Numbered from the stretch's first letter, positions 28,264 to 39,324 are shown. The stretch is 63,269 bases of DNA from Xenococcus sp. MO_188.B8 (GCA_030065615.1 JASJDR010000009.1:1-63269), one strand, 5' to 3'. Notes: generated by a model not told the origin, from the letters alone. Program-made: numbers and translations.

Positions 28264-28854
28264 ATGATCGAAACTATAAAAAGAATCATCGGCATAGAAG
28301 ACGATTTCTCTTATGACTATGACGGTGACGGATACGAAGAATATTCTGGACAAGAAGAAATCCCTCCTAGATATTCAGAACCGATTTCCGAACCTCAGAT
28401 TCAAGCACCAGAACCAGTCGTAACTAATTCTCATAGTAATCGCAAAAAATCTCAAGGAAAACAGGAAACAACCATGCCCAATAAAGTCGTAGGAATGCCT
28501 GGTCTCAATAACGGTAATGCAGAAGTAACAGTGATTGAACCTCAATCTTTTGAAGAAATGCCTCAAGTAATAGCTGCATTGCGGGAACGGAAATCAGTAG
28601 TTCTCAATCTTAATATGATGAATCCAGAAGAAGCACAAAGAGCAGTAGACTTTGTTGCTGGAGGAACTTATGCTATGGATGGGCATCAAGAAAGAGTGGG
28701 AGAAAGTATTTTCTTGTTTACTCCTAGTTGTGTTAAGGTCAGCACGTTATCTGGTATTATCCACGAAGTAGATGACTTAACCGATGCAAGAATTAATCGT
28801 TCTTTATCCAAAAATAATGATCCTTGGCAAGAACCAAGGGTTATGGCGCAATAA
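28264..28854 (+). CDS. sepF: Cell division protein SepF
   Basis: SepF (DUF552) anchors FtsZ to the membrane and helps septum formation. The N-terminal amphipathic helix (IETIKRIIG) is the membrane anchor; it is followed by an acidic/Pro-rich linker (~15-85) and the SepF domain (~85-185; [37 protein letters not shown]). The ATG at 28264 matches the usual SepF start; a GTG three codons upstream is possible. proC begins 8 bases after its stop, the conserved sepF-proC arrangement of cyanobacteria. Confidence 0.92.
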   Translation: MIETIKRIIGIEDDFSYDYDGDGYEEYSGQEEIPPRYSEPISEPQIQAPEPVVTNSHSNRKKSQGKQETTMPNKVVGMPGLNNGNAEVTVIEPQSFEEMPQVIAALRERKSVVLNLNMMNPEEAQRAVDFVAGGTYAMDGHQERVGESIFLFTPSCVKVSTLSGIIHEVDDLTDARINRSLSKNNDPWQEPRVMAQ

Positions 28855-28862
28855 AAAATATC

Positions 28863-29690
28863 ATGACCATAGATAGCATCCAGCTTGGGGTTATTGGCGG
28901 TGGCATAATGGCAGAAGCTATTATTTCCCGTCTTCTAGAACAACAGATATATTCTTCCAGAACCATTTTAGTTAGCGAACCTAAATCGCAGCGTAGAGAA
29001 TTCTGGAAGAAACAATATCAAGTAGCAGTAACGACAGATAATAATGATGTCACCACCGCCCAAGAAGTTATTCTCTTAGCCGTTAAACCCCAAGTATTGG
29101 ATGCTGTTATTGAAGGATTAGCTTTATCTTCTGATCAGAAGAACTCTCCCTTAATTATTTCCATTTTGGCTGGTGTTTCTTTAACTCATTTAGAATCTGT
29201 TTTCGCTGGCTATTCTGTGGTTAGAGTGATGCCAAATACCCCAGCTACAGTAGGAGAAGGCATAAGTGCGATCGCAGTAGGTTCGCGAGTTTCTGCGGTA
29301 CAATTGCAGAAAGTGCAACGGATTTTTTCCTCAGTCGGACAAGTAGTGGAAGTGTCTGAGTATTTAATGGATGCGGTGACAGGTTTGTCTGGTTCAGGCC
29401 CTGCTTATGTAGCATTAATGATCGAATCTCTAGCAGATGGGGGTGTTGCAGCAGGCTTACCAAGAGCAGTCGCTCAAAAATTAGCTATTCAAACAGTTTT
29501 AGGCACAGCAAAGCTATTACAAGAATCAGGATTACATCCAGCAGAAGTCAAAGATCGAGTTAGTAGCCCTGGTGGTACAACTATTGCAGGGGTTACTGCA
29601 TTAGAAAGAGGTGGTTTTCGTTTGGCTGTTATCGAAGCGGTAAAAGCTGCTTATCAACGTTCTGTACAATTGAAAATTGATAATGGCTAA
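28863..29690 (+). CDS. proC: Pyrroline-5-carboxylate reductase
   Basis: 275 aa enzyme that makes proline from pyrroline-5-carboxylate with NAD(P)H. Start at 28863, just before the Rossmann motif LGVIGGGIMAEAI; the open frame extends back into sepF but that part is out of place. Features: VRVMPNTPATVGEGISA, the substrate site VTGLSGSGPAYV, and the C-terminal VSSPGGTTIAGVTALERGG. Cotranscribed with sepF. Confidence 0.95.
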   Translation: MTIDSIQLGVIGGGIMAEAIISRLLEQQIYSSRTILVSEPKSQRREFWKKQYQVAVTTDNNDVTTAQEVILLAVKPQVLDAVIEGLALSSDQKNSPLIISILAGVSLTHLESVFAGYSVVRVMPNTPATVGEGISAIAVGSRVSAVQLQKVQRIFSSVGQVVEVSEYLMDAVTGLSGSGPAYVALMIESLADGGVAAGLPRAVAQKLAIQTVLGTAKLLQESGLHPAEVKDRVSSPGGTTIAGVTALERGGFRLAVIEAVKAAYQRSVQLKIDNG

Positions 29691-29760
29691 TTAATATTTC
29701 TTACCTTTGACCTTTGACCTTGACTCAACCACAGTTAACCGGGTTGATGCCAAAGCTGCA

Positions 29761-30075
29761 TTATGAGTTATTTTCTTCCACTATCTCTAACTCTAAATTC
29801 CGGAGTAACTGTTCTAACTTCATTCTTTCAATATAGGGCCAACCACCTTTATCTTCAATATCTTTGACAAACTGATAAAGATCATTGCGAGTTTCAGGCA
29901 ATGAAGTTTCAAACATTTCCGTACGGATTTGACGATGAATTTGCTCTAACTGACGTAACAATAACAGCAATTTCAAAGGATCATCACTATTTTGATCAGC
30001 TATAACCTTGATCTCGTTAATAACTGTTTGTAATTGGGGAACTGAATTGTCTTTTTTTACTGTTTCTCTTTCCAT
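29761..30075 (-). CDS. Conserved helical hypothetical protein
   Basis: 104 aa, highly charged and predicted all-helical: LLLLLRQLEQIHRQIRTEMF, then LPETRNDLYQFVKDIED and GGWPYIERMKLEQLL. No known domain recognised. A clear Shine-Dalgarno (AAAGAAGAG) precedes the ATG. Convergent with proC. The composition supports a real protein, possibly a coiled-coil partner protein. Confidence 0.6.
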   Translation of the reverse strand: MERETVKKDNSVPQLQTVINEIKVIADQNSDDPLKLLLLLRQLEQIHRQIRTEMFETSLPETRNDLYQFVKDIEDKGGWPYIERMKLEQLLRNLELEIVEENNS

Positions 30076-30442
30076 CTCTTCTTTTTATGGCAATTTTAGC
30101 CTTATATGTTGACCTGTTACATAATATCTTAAGGAAATAATCAATAGGAAATAATTGGTGATAATTTTATGCTTAAACTATGTAGATTGTTCATTGAAAA
30201 TGCAGTCAATGTAAATAAATGTAACAAATATCGCCAAAATGCATAAAATTAACGAATTTTTCCCAAGTAATAGATAGCTCGTGGGGCGAAATCCCTCGTG
30301 AGTCATGGCGGTTATTGGTGTTCTTGTATTTTGTATAATCAGGGAAATTCGTTTAATTCCCTAATTGTGCAGAACAAGATGTTTGAGGAGGTTTTGGAAT
30401 ATTGCCTCCTCCACCATTTTTCTATTTTGTGACATAGTTCAT
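30076..30442. other. Spacer between two minus-strand genes
   Basis: About 370 bases with no gene. A hairpin of AATATTGCCTCCTCCACC type (TTTGAGGAGGTTTTGG near 30380 against CCTCCTCCACC) may be a terminator for the rhomboid gene or a chance palindrome. Confidence 0.35.
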
Positions 30443-31099
30443 TTATGGGCGTAAGGCTTTTTCTGAGTGCAAGTCTTTTTCTGGAGGCAAGCTCGGCGCT
30501 GCTACTGAATCATCAATATAACTTGTTGTTTTTTTTTGTTTTTTGGAGATCGCCCAAGCAGCGAAGCCACCACCAATAAAGCCAAATAAATGACCTTCCC
30601 AAGAGATATTTATTGACGAAGGAAGAACTCCCCAGAGTAAACCCCCATAAAGAAAAAATACGACTAAAGATAACAGGATAGAGGGCATATTCTTTTGAAA
30701 GTAACCTCTCAGCAGTAAAAAGCCTAAATAACCGTAAATCAGGATACTAGCACCGATATGAACCGAACGGGGAGCCCCAAAGAGCCAAATCCCCAAACCA
30801 CCAATGATCATAGTGAGGAAAGAAACAATATAAAAATGTTTGGTTTTTTGGAGCATCGTCAACCATCCTAAAGTCAAAAACGGAATCGTATTAGTGATGA
30901 GATGACCAAAACTACCATGAAGGAAAGGCGCCAAGAAAATACCTCTTAATCCAAGGATTGTACGTGGTTTAATACCCAGTTGATCTAATTGTCCTTTAAA
31001 AAACACATAGTCAACAATCTCTATCAGCCAAAAAATTCCGATAAAGACTAATAATATTTTAAATTCATCAATGGTAGATTTTTTGTGACGGTTGCTCAT
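30443..31099 (-). CDS. Rhomboid-family intramembrane serine protease
   Basis: 218 aa with six membrane helices. The catalytic dyad is Ser118 in HIGASILIYG and His170 in WEGHLFGFIGGGFAAW. The L1 loop contains HGSFGHLITN, the rhomboid H-x-x-x-H/N-type motif in TM2. A cytosolic basic/acidic tail (residues ~185-218) follows. Cleaves membrane proteins within the lipid bilayer; the substrate is not predictable here. Both catalytic residues are present, so it should be active. Confidence 0.88.
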   Translation of the reverse strand: MSNRHKKSTIDEFKILLVFIGIFWLIEIVDYVFFKGQLDQLGIKPRTILGLRGIFLAPFLHGSFGHLITNTIPFLTLGWLTMLQKTKHFYIVSFLTMIIGGLGIWLFGAPRSVHIGASILIYGYLGFLLLRGYFQKNMPSILLSLVVFFLYGGLLWGVLPSSINISWEGHLFGFIGGGFAAWAISKKQKKTTSYIDDSVAAPSLPPEKDLHSEKALRP

Positions 31100-31573
31100 G
31101 GAGGGTTTTGGGGAAGTAAATCAAATAATGTTTATTCGCAGTTCTCAATTGAATGAGGTTGTTGGCTAATTTTTGATCGTTATTAACCACCAATACCGAA
31201 TTTACCTCACTTATTTGATAACCGCTACAATACTTCACATTCTTTTTGCAACTTTTAATGTGACATAACTATAAGTTCTTAGCTCTAAGCTAGCAACAAT
31301 CAGAGGCTTTAGAAAGTTTCTTATTGCTTAAGATAGGGGCTTTTGAAGCAAATTAGCCATCAGCTTTAATTGTCGAGCTTGCCAATAACTAAAAGCTAAA
31401 GCTTGTATAGTAATACTAAATCATTTATGAAAAGAACTTTTGGCTCCTGTCTTCTGCCTTTTCTTCTCGCAAATTTTCATGACTCAAATAAGATTGCTAT
31501 AGCTTACAGCTTGAAACTTTTGGTGAATTTTAAAGGAAAGGTTAGGATGCATTACCCTATAAATTTATCAATA
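31100..31573. other. Spacer before the CAP lipoprotein gene
   Basis: About 470 bases with no recognised gene. The open frame of the CAP gene extends upstream to 31403 but that part has no signal peptide or domain, so it is probably untranslated. Promoter sites cannot be fixed. Confidence 0.4.
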
Positions 31574-32188
31574 ATGAACAAAAATATATTTAAAACTGTT
31601 TTTATTTTGGCAGGCACCATTACTTTTGCTAGCTGTACTGTTAATCCAATAAAGAATCTTAAACAAGTTCAAAATGATTTGCAGCATGGCAACTCCAGAT
31701 CGCAAATCACTGAAATCAAAACGGTAAAAAATCACAATATTACTAAGAAAAACAATCACAATAATATGATTGCTAGTAATGCCAACACTCATGATGTGAA
31801 TTACTTAGAACAATTAGCACATCAACAAATAAATCAATATCGCCAGTCTCGAAATTTACCAATTCTCAAACTAGATGATAGCATTAGCAAACAGGCTAGA
31901 ATTCATAGTCAAAATATGGCGCAAGGTAGATCGGATTTTAGTCATAAAGGATTTGAAAAACGGATACAAATTCTAGGCTCAACAATTAGTTATCTGAGCG
32001 CAGCAGAAAATGTAGCTTATAATAAAGGATATAGAGATCCAGCAACTAAAGCAGTTGACGGTTGGCTCAAAAGTTCTGGTCATCATAAAAATATTATTGG
32101 CAATTATAGTTTGACTGGGATAGGAGTGGCCCAGAATTCTCAGGGTGAATATTATTTTACTCAGATTTTTATTTTAGAAAATAAGTAA
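31574..32188 (+). CDS. Lipoprotein with CAP (SCP/PR-1) domain
   Basis: 204 aa. The ATG at 31574 opens a typical lipoprotein signal (MNKNIFKTVFILAGTITFASC, cysteine at residue 21 or so). A basic/Asn-rich linker follows, then a CAP domain (~75-200): LAHQQINQYRQSRNL, ISKQARIHSQNMAQ, FSHKGFEKRI, AENVAYN, and VDGWLKSSGHHKNIIG. The pair of His residues typical of CAP proteins (SHKG and GHH) is present. Secreted CAP proteins have been linked to lipid binding and proteolysis; the role here is unknown. Confidence 0.82.
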   Translation: MNKNIFKTVFILAGTITFASCTVNPIKNLKQVQNDLQHGNSRSQITEIKTVKNHNITKKNNHNNMIASNANTHDVNYLEQLAHQQINQYRQSRNLPILKLDDSISKQARIHSQNMAQGRSDFSHKGFEKRIQILGSTISYLSAAENVAYNKGYRDPATKAVDGWLKSSGHHKNIIGNYSLTGIGVAQNSQGEYYFTQIFILENK

Positions 32189-32324
32189 CTTTTTCAAATA
32201 ATTAATAATTAGTAATTGATAGATAATATACAAGCACAAGTAGGGTGATCATTATCCACCCTATAATCTGCCTTGAAAAAAGTTATCAAATAGATACTTA
32301 TCGAACATCATAAGCTTTTTCCTC

Positions 32325-33482
32325 TTAAAATTTTAAAACTTCAGCCTGATAATCGTCGGGAAGAGGTTCAATTTCCCAAATTAAGCCTTCTCCTCTATCT
32401 AAAACAACCTCCAGGTAAAGCATTTCTACGGGAGTTTTAGCAACAACTTCATTGCCGGCAAAATTTTCTCTTTCTTCTGTGAGTAATCTGAGAGTAAATC
32501 TGGTCGGAATCATACCGCCTACAGCAAGACTGCGTAACTCAAAACCCCAAGTATCTGACTCTACAGGAATTATTTTTAATTCATAGGGTTGATTAGAAAT
32601 TGTTAATTGCTTGGCTAAAGCAGATTTAGGAGCACCTGCTTCGGTTACCCCTCTCGCACCCACCATGCTGGGTTGAAAGTCGATTTGTCGCCAACCAAAT
32701 TCTGTGACTAGGTTAGAGGCTTCGCCTTGTAACCAACTCAATACAGAAAATCTTTTGATCCCATGACGTTTTGCTACTAAATTATTCCGCCAAGCTGTAT
32801 TTTGCATTAAACCAGCCCAGATAGTAAAGGGAATAGCTAATCTAGGTAACAGATTTTCAGGATTTCCTAGACGCTGTATCAAATTTTCTGCTTGCGGAAC
32901 AGAGATTTCTGGGATCGCTGGGATCGCTACTTGAGTTACTTCATCGGGACATAATTCACGGGCTACCCAAAGGGCATTAAGATCCTCAATTAAATCAGTT
33001 CCGTCTATTGTATAATGGCGATCGCGATGATCATAGGTAGCAGTAGTTTTCAGTTTTTGATGGGTCGTGTAACCCCAGACGCTGATAAAACCAGTTTCAA
33101 TATTGACTTGAACTCCCAGATAATAATCTCCGATCCATTCGGGAATATCGATCCATTCTTGAGGTACTCGTAATTCTTCAAAATCTTCTGCTTCGGTTGG
33201 AATTAAAACTAACTTAGCATCTCCCACAGTGATTGCTGTGCCGTTAACTAATTCCGAAATATTGGCTAAAGTTTGGTTATTTAACCATAAACTCACAGGT
33301 TCATCTTGTTCTTCCTCTAATAAAGGGATCAAGACATCGAGAATTAATTGGTTGAGATAGGTTTGCCAACGACTTTGGGGTGTTGCGGCATTTTTGCTTT
33401 TTGACCAAGCTTGTTCTTGTACCCTAGGGGATATTTCGGTAACAAATTGGCTGGGGTTAAATAGTTCGAGATTCGCAGTCAT
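32325..33482 (-). CDS. DUF1822 family protein
   Basis: 385 aa soluble protein. It matches the DUF1822 family, found in cyanobacteria and usually encoded next to a sigma factor. Recognisable parts: a region with RWQTYLNQLILDVLIPLLEE, YYLGVQVNIETGFISVWGY, and a late region WGFELRSLAVGGMIPTRFTL. It lies 11 bases after the sigma factor stop, so it is in the same operon. It may regulate the sigma factor, but that is inference from position only. Confidence 0.8.
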   Translation of the reverse strand: MTANLELFNPSQFVTEISPRVQEQAWSKSKNAATPQSRWQTYLNQLILDVLIPLLEEEQDEPVSLWLNNQTLANISELVNGTAITVGDAKLVLIPTEAEDFEELRVPQEWIDIPEWIGDYYLGVQVNIETGFISVWGYTTHQKLKTTATYDHRDRHYTIDGTDLIEDLNALWVARELCPDEVTQVAIPAIPEISVPQAENLIQRLGNPENLLPRLAIPFTIWAGLMQNTAWRNNLVAKRHGIKRFSVLSWLQGEASNLVTEFGWRQIDFQPSMVGARGVTEAGAPKSALAKQLTISNQPYELKIIPVESDTWGFELRSLAVGGMIPTRFTLRLLTEERENFAGNEVVAKTPVEMLYLEVVLDRGEGLIWEIEPLPDDYQAEVLKF

Positions 33483-33493
33483 CTTTCCTTGTC

Positions 33494-34699
33494 CTACATT
33501 GTTGATGGAGTTTGGGTTTTGTAGTGACTATTGAGCCATTCTTCTACAATTACGCTAATGTCATTGAGTACGTCGGATGTCAAAGATATATGCAGGGTAT
33601 CTTTACTCCATTGCGCTAGATATTTGAGCAGAGATTTTCTTACCCGAGATAGTTTACGGGAAATATTGTATTGCTGGGTATTCAGTTTTTTGGCAATTTC
33701 ACTTTGTTTCATTTCTTGGGCATAATATAACTCCAACAATTGACGGTCGTTGGCTTTGAGTTGGTTTAACCCAGAGAGCAAAACTGCGTTCACTTGATTT
33801 TGTTGCTGGGTACGCTGTTGAACTTCTTCTTCAACGATCATTTCGCTGATCAAAGATTCATCTACCTCCCCCACTAAGCTATCAGCAATTTCCCCAGAGT
33901 CGTATCCTGGTTTGGGTTGATTGATCGATGTGACATTAGGATATAAATAAGAACGAGCTGCTTTAACTGAAGTTAAAAGCCATTTTTCCAAAATTGTCGT
34001 AGTGACTATCTCACTAGAAGCAGAGATTTGAGTTTTACTTTCCTGATTATATAGGTTAACGATCGCGTTCCAGGTTTCAGGATTGGGTTTACTGAGTTTT
34101 TTTGTCGGACTCGAACGTTCAGGAGTATAGACGTAGTTAAAGCAAGACCAAGCTAGGAGATATTTTTCGACTATATCTGCTGAAAATCCTGCATTTCGTA
34201 AAGATTCTGTGAGTCTTTTCTTGCTGAGCTTCCTGAGTAACGACCATTCAGAACAAATATCAATTTCTTGTCGCTGACGTAGGATTTCCCGAATCAGATT
34301 GCTAAAAGTGATGCTAGCATAGCTTTTAAGATTAAAACCGCGATCGCTATCAAACCCTTTAAGTACTTTATCAATGCCTGCGATCGCAATTTGGAACCCA
34401 TCTGCTAAACTGTACTGAGTACTTTGAAAACTGCTGACAGTTTTTCGAGTAGACCAGAAACAGGCTTCTTGTAGATAAGCAATTAAATGTTCTCTGGCTA
34501 TTCCTGAGGGCTCTTGAAGCCATCTCTTATGCCAATAAATTGCCCAAAAGTTTTCTGAATTGGTTTTAACATCCTCTTTTGCCAAACATCGATTAATACT
34601 GCGACGCAAACGAGGGTCACTCACCCAGTTGCTAAAGCGATCAAAATCAAACTGGATAAAGGCGGAAAATATTTCAACTATGTTCTGGCGTGAACGCAT
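33494..34699 (-). CDS. RNA polymerase sigma-70 family sigma factor
   Basis: 401 aa from the ATG at 34699 (the TTG upstream adds six residues). The N-terminal half includes a region-2-like segment (DGFQIAIAGIDKVLKGFD, FNLKSYASITFSNLIREIL), and region 4 at ~315-365 is a helix-turn-helix (KQSEIAKKLNTQQYNISRKL) for -35 recognition. Regions 1 and 3 are not obvious, so it is an alternative sigma factor rather than the housekeeping one. Followed by the DUF1822 gene 11 bases downstream. Confidence 0.82.
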   Translation of the reverse strand: MRSRQNIVEIFSAFIQFDFDRFSNWVSDPRLRRSINRCLAKEDVKTNSENFWAIYWHKRWLQEPSGIAREHLIAYLQEACFWSTRKTVSSFQSTQYSLADGFQIAIAGIDKVLKGFDSDRGFNLKSYASITFSNLIREILRQRQEIDICSEWSLLRKLSKKRLTESLRNAGFSADIVEKYLLAWSCFNYVYTPERSSPTKKLSKPNPETWNAIVNLYNQESKTQISASSEIVTTTILEKWLLTSVKAARSYLYPNVTSINQPKPGYDSGEIADSLVGEVDESLISEMIVEEEVQQRTQQQNQVNAVLLSGLNQLKANDRQLLELYYAQEMKQSEIAKKLNTQQYNISRKLSRVRKSLLKYLAQWSKDTLHISLTSDVLNDISVIVEEWLNSHYKTQTPSTM

Positions 34700-34776
34700 A
34701 TGCCAATAGGTAAACAATTAACTTAGCTTACTACATTAAATTAATCTATAGTTAATTACTAATTATTAATCATTAA

Positions 34777-35445
34777 TTAACTTTTGACATATTTGTCTAG
34801 TAATAATTTTAGATAATCTTTAGCTGAACATCGCAAGAGCAGAGTCTGAGATCTCTCATCTACCTTGTCTCCTTGTCCCCTTCTCTTGGGGCGCGTCTCT
34901 TGGCTGAGACCCTTCGGGTAGAGCTGCCCCTGCGGGTAGAGCTTCGCAAGCGCAAGTGCGAAGCAGCAGGGTTGTTTACACTGCGTCTTTCTAATAACTC
35001 CCCATCCTTGACAAGCCTCAGGAAAGCGCCAGATATCTAAATGAGAGCTAGAAGGCTCGGCATAAAAACTCTCATTGCTTCCACCCAAAATTGCCGAACT
35101 CCAATGAGTAAAGTGATCATGACTTAAGCGATACAGAGGAAATATTGGCAATAAAGGTACTCCCCATCCATCAATGGCAATCAAAGCAGCAATTCTATAG
35201 CCTGCTAATTGTAACGCGATCGCAGCCCCTGCGCCACCGACAACTCCAGCACTAAAAGTAATAAACAGTAAATCCTGGGAAACTAATTGTTGCTGCTGTA
35301 ACCAATGGTAAACATGCCATGACGAATAGGCTGGATATTGGGTTGTGGGAAAGACCAGTAGATTATGCTCCTCTATTGCCAAACTAGTCACAAAACTATC
35401 GGTCAATTCAGGAGCATGAATTCCTGGGCAAATTATAACGTTCAT
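34777..35445 (-). CDS. Alpha/beta-hydrolase-like protein carrying a repeat insert
   Basis: 222 aa. Beginning MNVIICPGIHAPELTDSF, then an elbow-like FITFSAGVVGGAG around residue 65, and LIAIDGWGVPLL. It resembles a conserved cyanobacterial alpha/beta-hydrolase-like family of unknown substrate; a full catalytic triad cannot be named. Residues ~160-200 are encoded by a GC-rich palindromic repeat, which reads in frame and adds Arg/Gln/Pro-rich sequence between the core and the C-terminal helix (KDYLKLLLDKYVKS). Confidence 0.65.
   Translation of the reverse strand: MNVIICPGIHAPELTDSFVTSLAIEEHNLLVFPTTQYPAYSSWHVYHWLQQQQLVSQDLLFITFSAGVVGGAGAAIALQLAGYRIAALIAIDGWGVPLLPIFPLYRLSHDHFTHWSSAILGGSNESFYAEPSSSHLDIWRFPEACQGWGVIRKTQCKQPCCFALALAKLYPQGQLYPKGLSQETRPKRRGQGDKVDERSQTLLLRCSAKDYLKLLLDKYVKS
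34889..34970. repeat. GC-rich palindromic repeat inside a coding region
   Basis: A GC-rich block with nested inverted repeats, for example CTTCGCA...TGCGAAG at 34942-34963, and the string GCGCGTCTCTTGG shared in part with the repeat at 7783-7881. It lies within the frame of the hydrolase-like gene. Confidence 0.7.
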
Positions 35446-35570
35446 TAAACAAAGGTAAATAAATAATTACGAAATAAGAATTAAAAACAAAGGATTGGAG
35501 ATCAGGGATGAAGGATAAGGAAAAATGACAAATAACCAATAATCAAAATGATAGAAGAGGAAGTGCGATC

Positions 35571-36704
35571 GTGGTAACAATTTCTGAACATCAGCACCCT
35601 AAAACGGCTGATTATAATAACCAAGATAGAGTAGCTGTTTTATTAATGGGATATGGCGAAGTAGAAAGCTACGAAGATTTTGCTAACTATAATGAACAAG
35701 CCCTCAATCTTTTGACTGCTAAATTTGCTCCTGTACCAACTTGGATTTATCCCCCTTTAGCGAAATTACTAGCAATCTTCGATCTTCATGAATGGGGACA
35801 TCAACATGGCAATTTTATCTCGCCCCACAATCAAATTTTTGAGCAACAAAGAGCAGGAATTGAAACTAAATTACAACAAACTTGGGGCGAAAAAATAAAA
35901 GTTTTTAAAGCATTTAACTTCTGTGCGCCTTTTTTACCAGAACAAGTCTTAGCCCAAATTAAAGAAGAAGGATTTACTAAATTACTGATCTATCCTTTAC
36001 TAGTTGTTGACTCAATTTTTACAAGTGGTATTGCCGTAGAGCAAGTCAATAAAGCATTAAGTAAACTAACAGATGGAGATTCCCATTGGCTACAAAATAC
36101 TCGCTATATTCCTTCTTTTTATAATAAGCCTGAATATATCAAGCTTTTGGCAAAAATAGTAGAAGACAAAATCACTAGTCAATTATCTCAAGCCTATTTA
36201 CCTTCACAAATCGGTATTATCTTAATGAATCATGGCTGCCCCCATAAAGCCAAAGGATTTACTTCTGGTATTGATGAAAGCCAAGCTCTTTATGAATTAG
36301 TTCGAGAAGAATTAATAGCTAAATATCCTTTAATTTCTGTGGGTTGGCTCAACCATGATACTCCCCTAATAGAATGGACACAACCCAACGTAGAATTGGC
36401 AGCCAATAATCTAATTGAATTAGGAGCTACTGCTATTTTAATGATGCCCATTGGTTTCGCTACCGAAAATCATGAAACCATCCTGGATGTAGACCATATC
36501 ATTCATCATTTGCAACATCGTCACTCCCAGGTTCATTTTGACAAAATATCTTGTGTGAATGACAATGCTGAATTTTTAAGCATGGCAGCAGATTGGGCAA
36601 CGGAACAAATCGCCGATTTACTAGCAGAAACAGGGGTGAAAATTGATCCTCAATTAGCACTAATAAATAATGGCCATTCCCATCATCACCATCATCATCA
36701 TTAA
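35571..36704 (+). CDS. Ferrochelatase-like protein with His-rich C-terminus
   Basis: 377 aa, related to ferrochelatase (HemH superfamily of chelatases). Similar landmarks: LLMGYGE near the start, the metal-site-like HG of LMNHGCP near residue 222, GWLNHDTPLIEWTQPNV, and PIGFATENHETILDVDHI. The final HSHHHHHHH tail is typical of metal-storing or nickel/cobalt-handling chelatases. The GTG start has a good Shine-Dalgarno (GAGGAAG) about 8 bases upstream. Iron, cobalt or nickel insertion cannot be decided; a paralogue distinct from the canonical ferrochelatase is likely. Confidence 0.75.
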   Translation: MVTISEHQHPKTADYNNQDRVAVLLMGYGEVESYEDFANYNEQALNLLTAKFAPVPTWIYPPLAKLLAIFDLHEWGHQHGNFISPHNQIFEQQRAGIETKLQQTWGEKIKVFKAFNFCAPFLPEQVLAQIKEEGFTKLLIYPLLVVDSIFTSGIAVEQVNKALSKLTDGDSHWLQNTRYIPSFYNKPEYIKLLAKIVEDKITSQLSQAYLPSQIGIILMNHGCPHKAKGFTSGIDESQALYELVREELIAKYPLISVGWLNHDTPLIEWTQPNVELAANNLIELGATAILMMPIGFATENHETILDVDHIIHHLQHRHSQVHFDKISCVNDNAEFLSMAADWATEQIADLLAETGVKIDPQLALINNGHSHHHHHHH

Positions 36705-36725
36705 AGAGTCAGATCAATCAATTTT

Positions 36726-37742
36726 TTAGTTTAGCCCTGGAATCTGAAGACGAATACGGTAAAGACTGGTTGTGGCGGTAATATAAAGGGTTTTGTAGTC
36801 GCTGTCGCCCCAGGCTAGGTTCGCGGGAACCTCTGGGGTTTCGATAATGCCCAGTAACTCACCTGTGGCAGAAAAAATCCAAACTCCTCCTGGGCCAGTG
36901 CTATAAACATTCCCTTTGATATCCACCTTCATGCCGTCTGCGGCTCCTTCCTTATTAGAAGGTTTCAGTTCAGCAAATAGTTGACCCTTCTCTAACATCC
37001 CGTCGGGTTTGACATCAAAAACTTTAATATGTCCTCTTTCGGAATCATTTACGTAGAGTTTGGTTTCATCTGGGGAAAAAACAATTCCATTAGGTCGAAC
37101 AAAATCATTCACCAGCAAAGTTAGCCGCCCATCTGGTGCTAGACGATAAACACCATAAAATCCCAATTCTTCCTGTTCCGATTTAATTCCATAGGGAGGA
37201 TCGGTAAAATAGATACTCCCATCTGATTTGACTACAAGATCATTGGGACTATTGAGTCGCTTATCTTGGTAATGACTAACGAGAGTTACGAGTTGTCCGT
37301 CTTGCTCTGTCAGAGATATTCGCCGGTTCCCATGTTCTGCAGTAATTAAACGTTCTGACAGATCTAAAGTATTCCCATTAGCATTGCCAGAAGGCTGACG
37401 AAAAATCTCGGCTTTTTGCTCTGGTTGCCATTTATAAATGGTATTAGCAGGAATATCGCTAAAAATTAGAAAACCGTCGGGATGCCAAAGAGGGCCTTCG
37501 GTAAATTCAAAACCTCCTGCTACCTTTTCAACTTGAGCATTGACAGTAAGAATTTGTCCCAGATTATTTTGTTTGGTTTTGATTAAGCTTGTTTGCTTCT
37601 TATCTCCCTTCTTTGTCTGGTAAATAGTATCGCTCGAAGATGAGGCTTGAGCTTTTGGGGTTTGACCTACACTAGTAAAAGTAATAAGGAAGAAGATAGT
37701 CAGTCTTACCCATACGACAACTGTGCTTGATTTTAGGTTCAT
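36726..37742 (-). CDS. Secreted SMP-30/gluconolactonase-like beta-propeller protein
   Basis: 338 aa from the ATG at 37742, giving a signal peptide (VWVRLTIFFLITF, cut before ~AQAS). It belongs to the SMP-30/gluconolactonase/LRE family: EGPLWHPDGFLIFSDI, NTLDLSERLITAEHGNRR, LNSPNDLVVKSDGSIYFTDP, RPNGIVFSPDETKLYVND. These segments hold the metal ligands (Glu of EGPLW, Asn of SPND and the final Asp of SPDE). Likely a periplasmic lactonase; substrate unknown. Convergent with the ferrochelatase-like gene. Confidence 0.82.
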   Translation of the reverse strand: MNLKSSTVVVWVRLTIFFLITFTSVGQTPKAQASSSSDTIYQTKKGDKKQTSLIKTKQNNLGQILTVNAQVEKVAGGFEFTEGPLWHPDGFLIFSDIPANTIYKWQPEQKAEIFRQPSGNANGNTLDLSERLITAEHGNRRISLTEQDGQLVTLVSHYQDKRLNSPNDLVVKSDGSIYFTDPPYGIKSEQEELGFYGVYRLAPDGRLTLLVNDFVRPNGIVFSPDETKLYVNDSERGHIKVFDVKPDGMLEKGQLFAELKPSNKEGAADGMKVDIKGNVYSTGPGGVWIFSATGELLGIIETPEVPANLAWGDSDYKTLYITATTSLYRIRLQIPGLN

Positions 37743-37760
37743 AATTTTCAAAATCCCCAA

Positions 37761-39115
<1,355 letters not shown>

Positions 39116-39324
39116 GTTATCAATTAAAGGAACGAGGAAGCGGTTGTAATTTCCCCCATTCCCGCCCTCTCCTTAATTAGCTATAAATGGATTGAGTATA
39201 GGGAAAAATTCTGGGATTTGTTCTATATCAGAATAGATATCTAGAAACTTGCCATCTAGTAAATAGTGAGGCGATAGTATGTGTAAATTATTCAACATCT
39301 CCAAATAATTCAGAAGAGTAGCCC

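Noticed and set aside
36676-36704. His run at the end of the ferrochelatase-like gene as a cloning tag
   Set aside because: It is in natural sequence context with mixed CAT/CAC codons and a normal stop, so it is a native His-rich tail.
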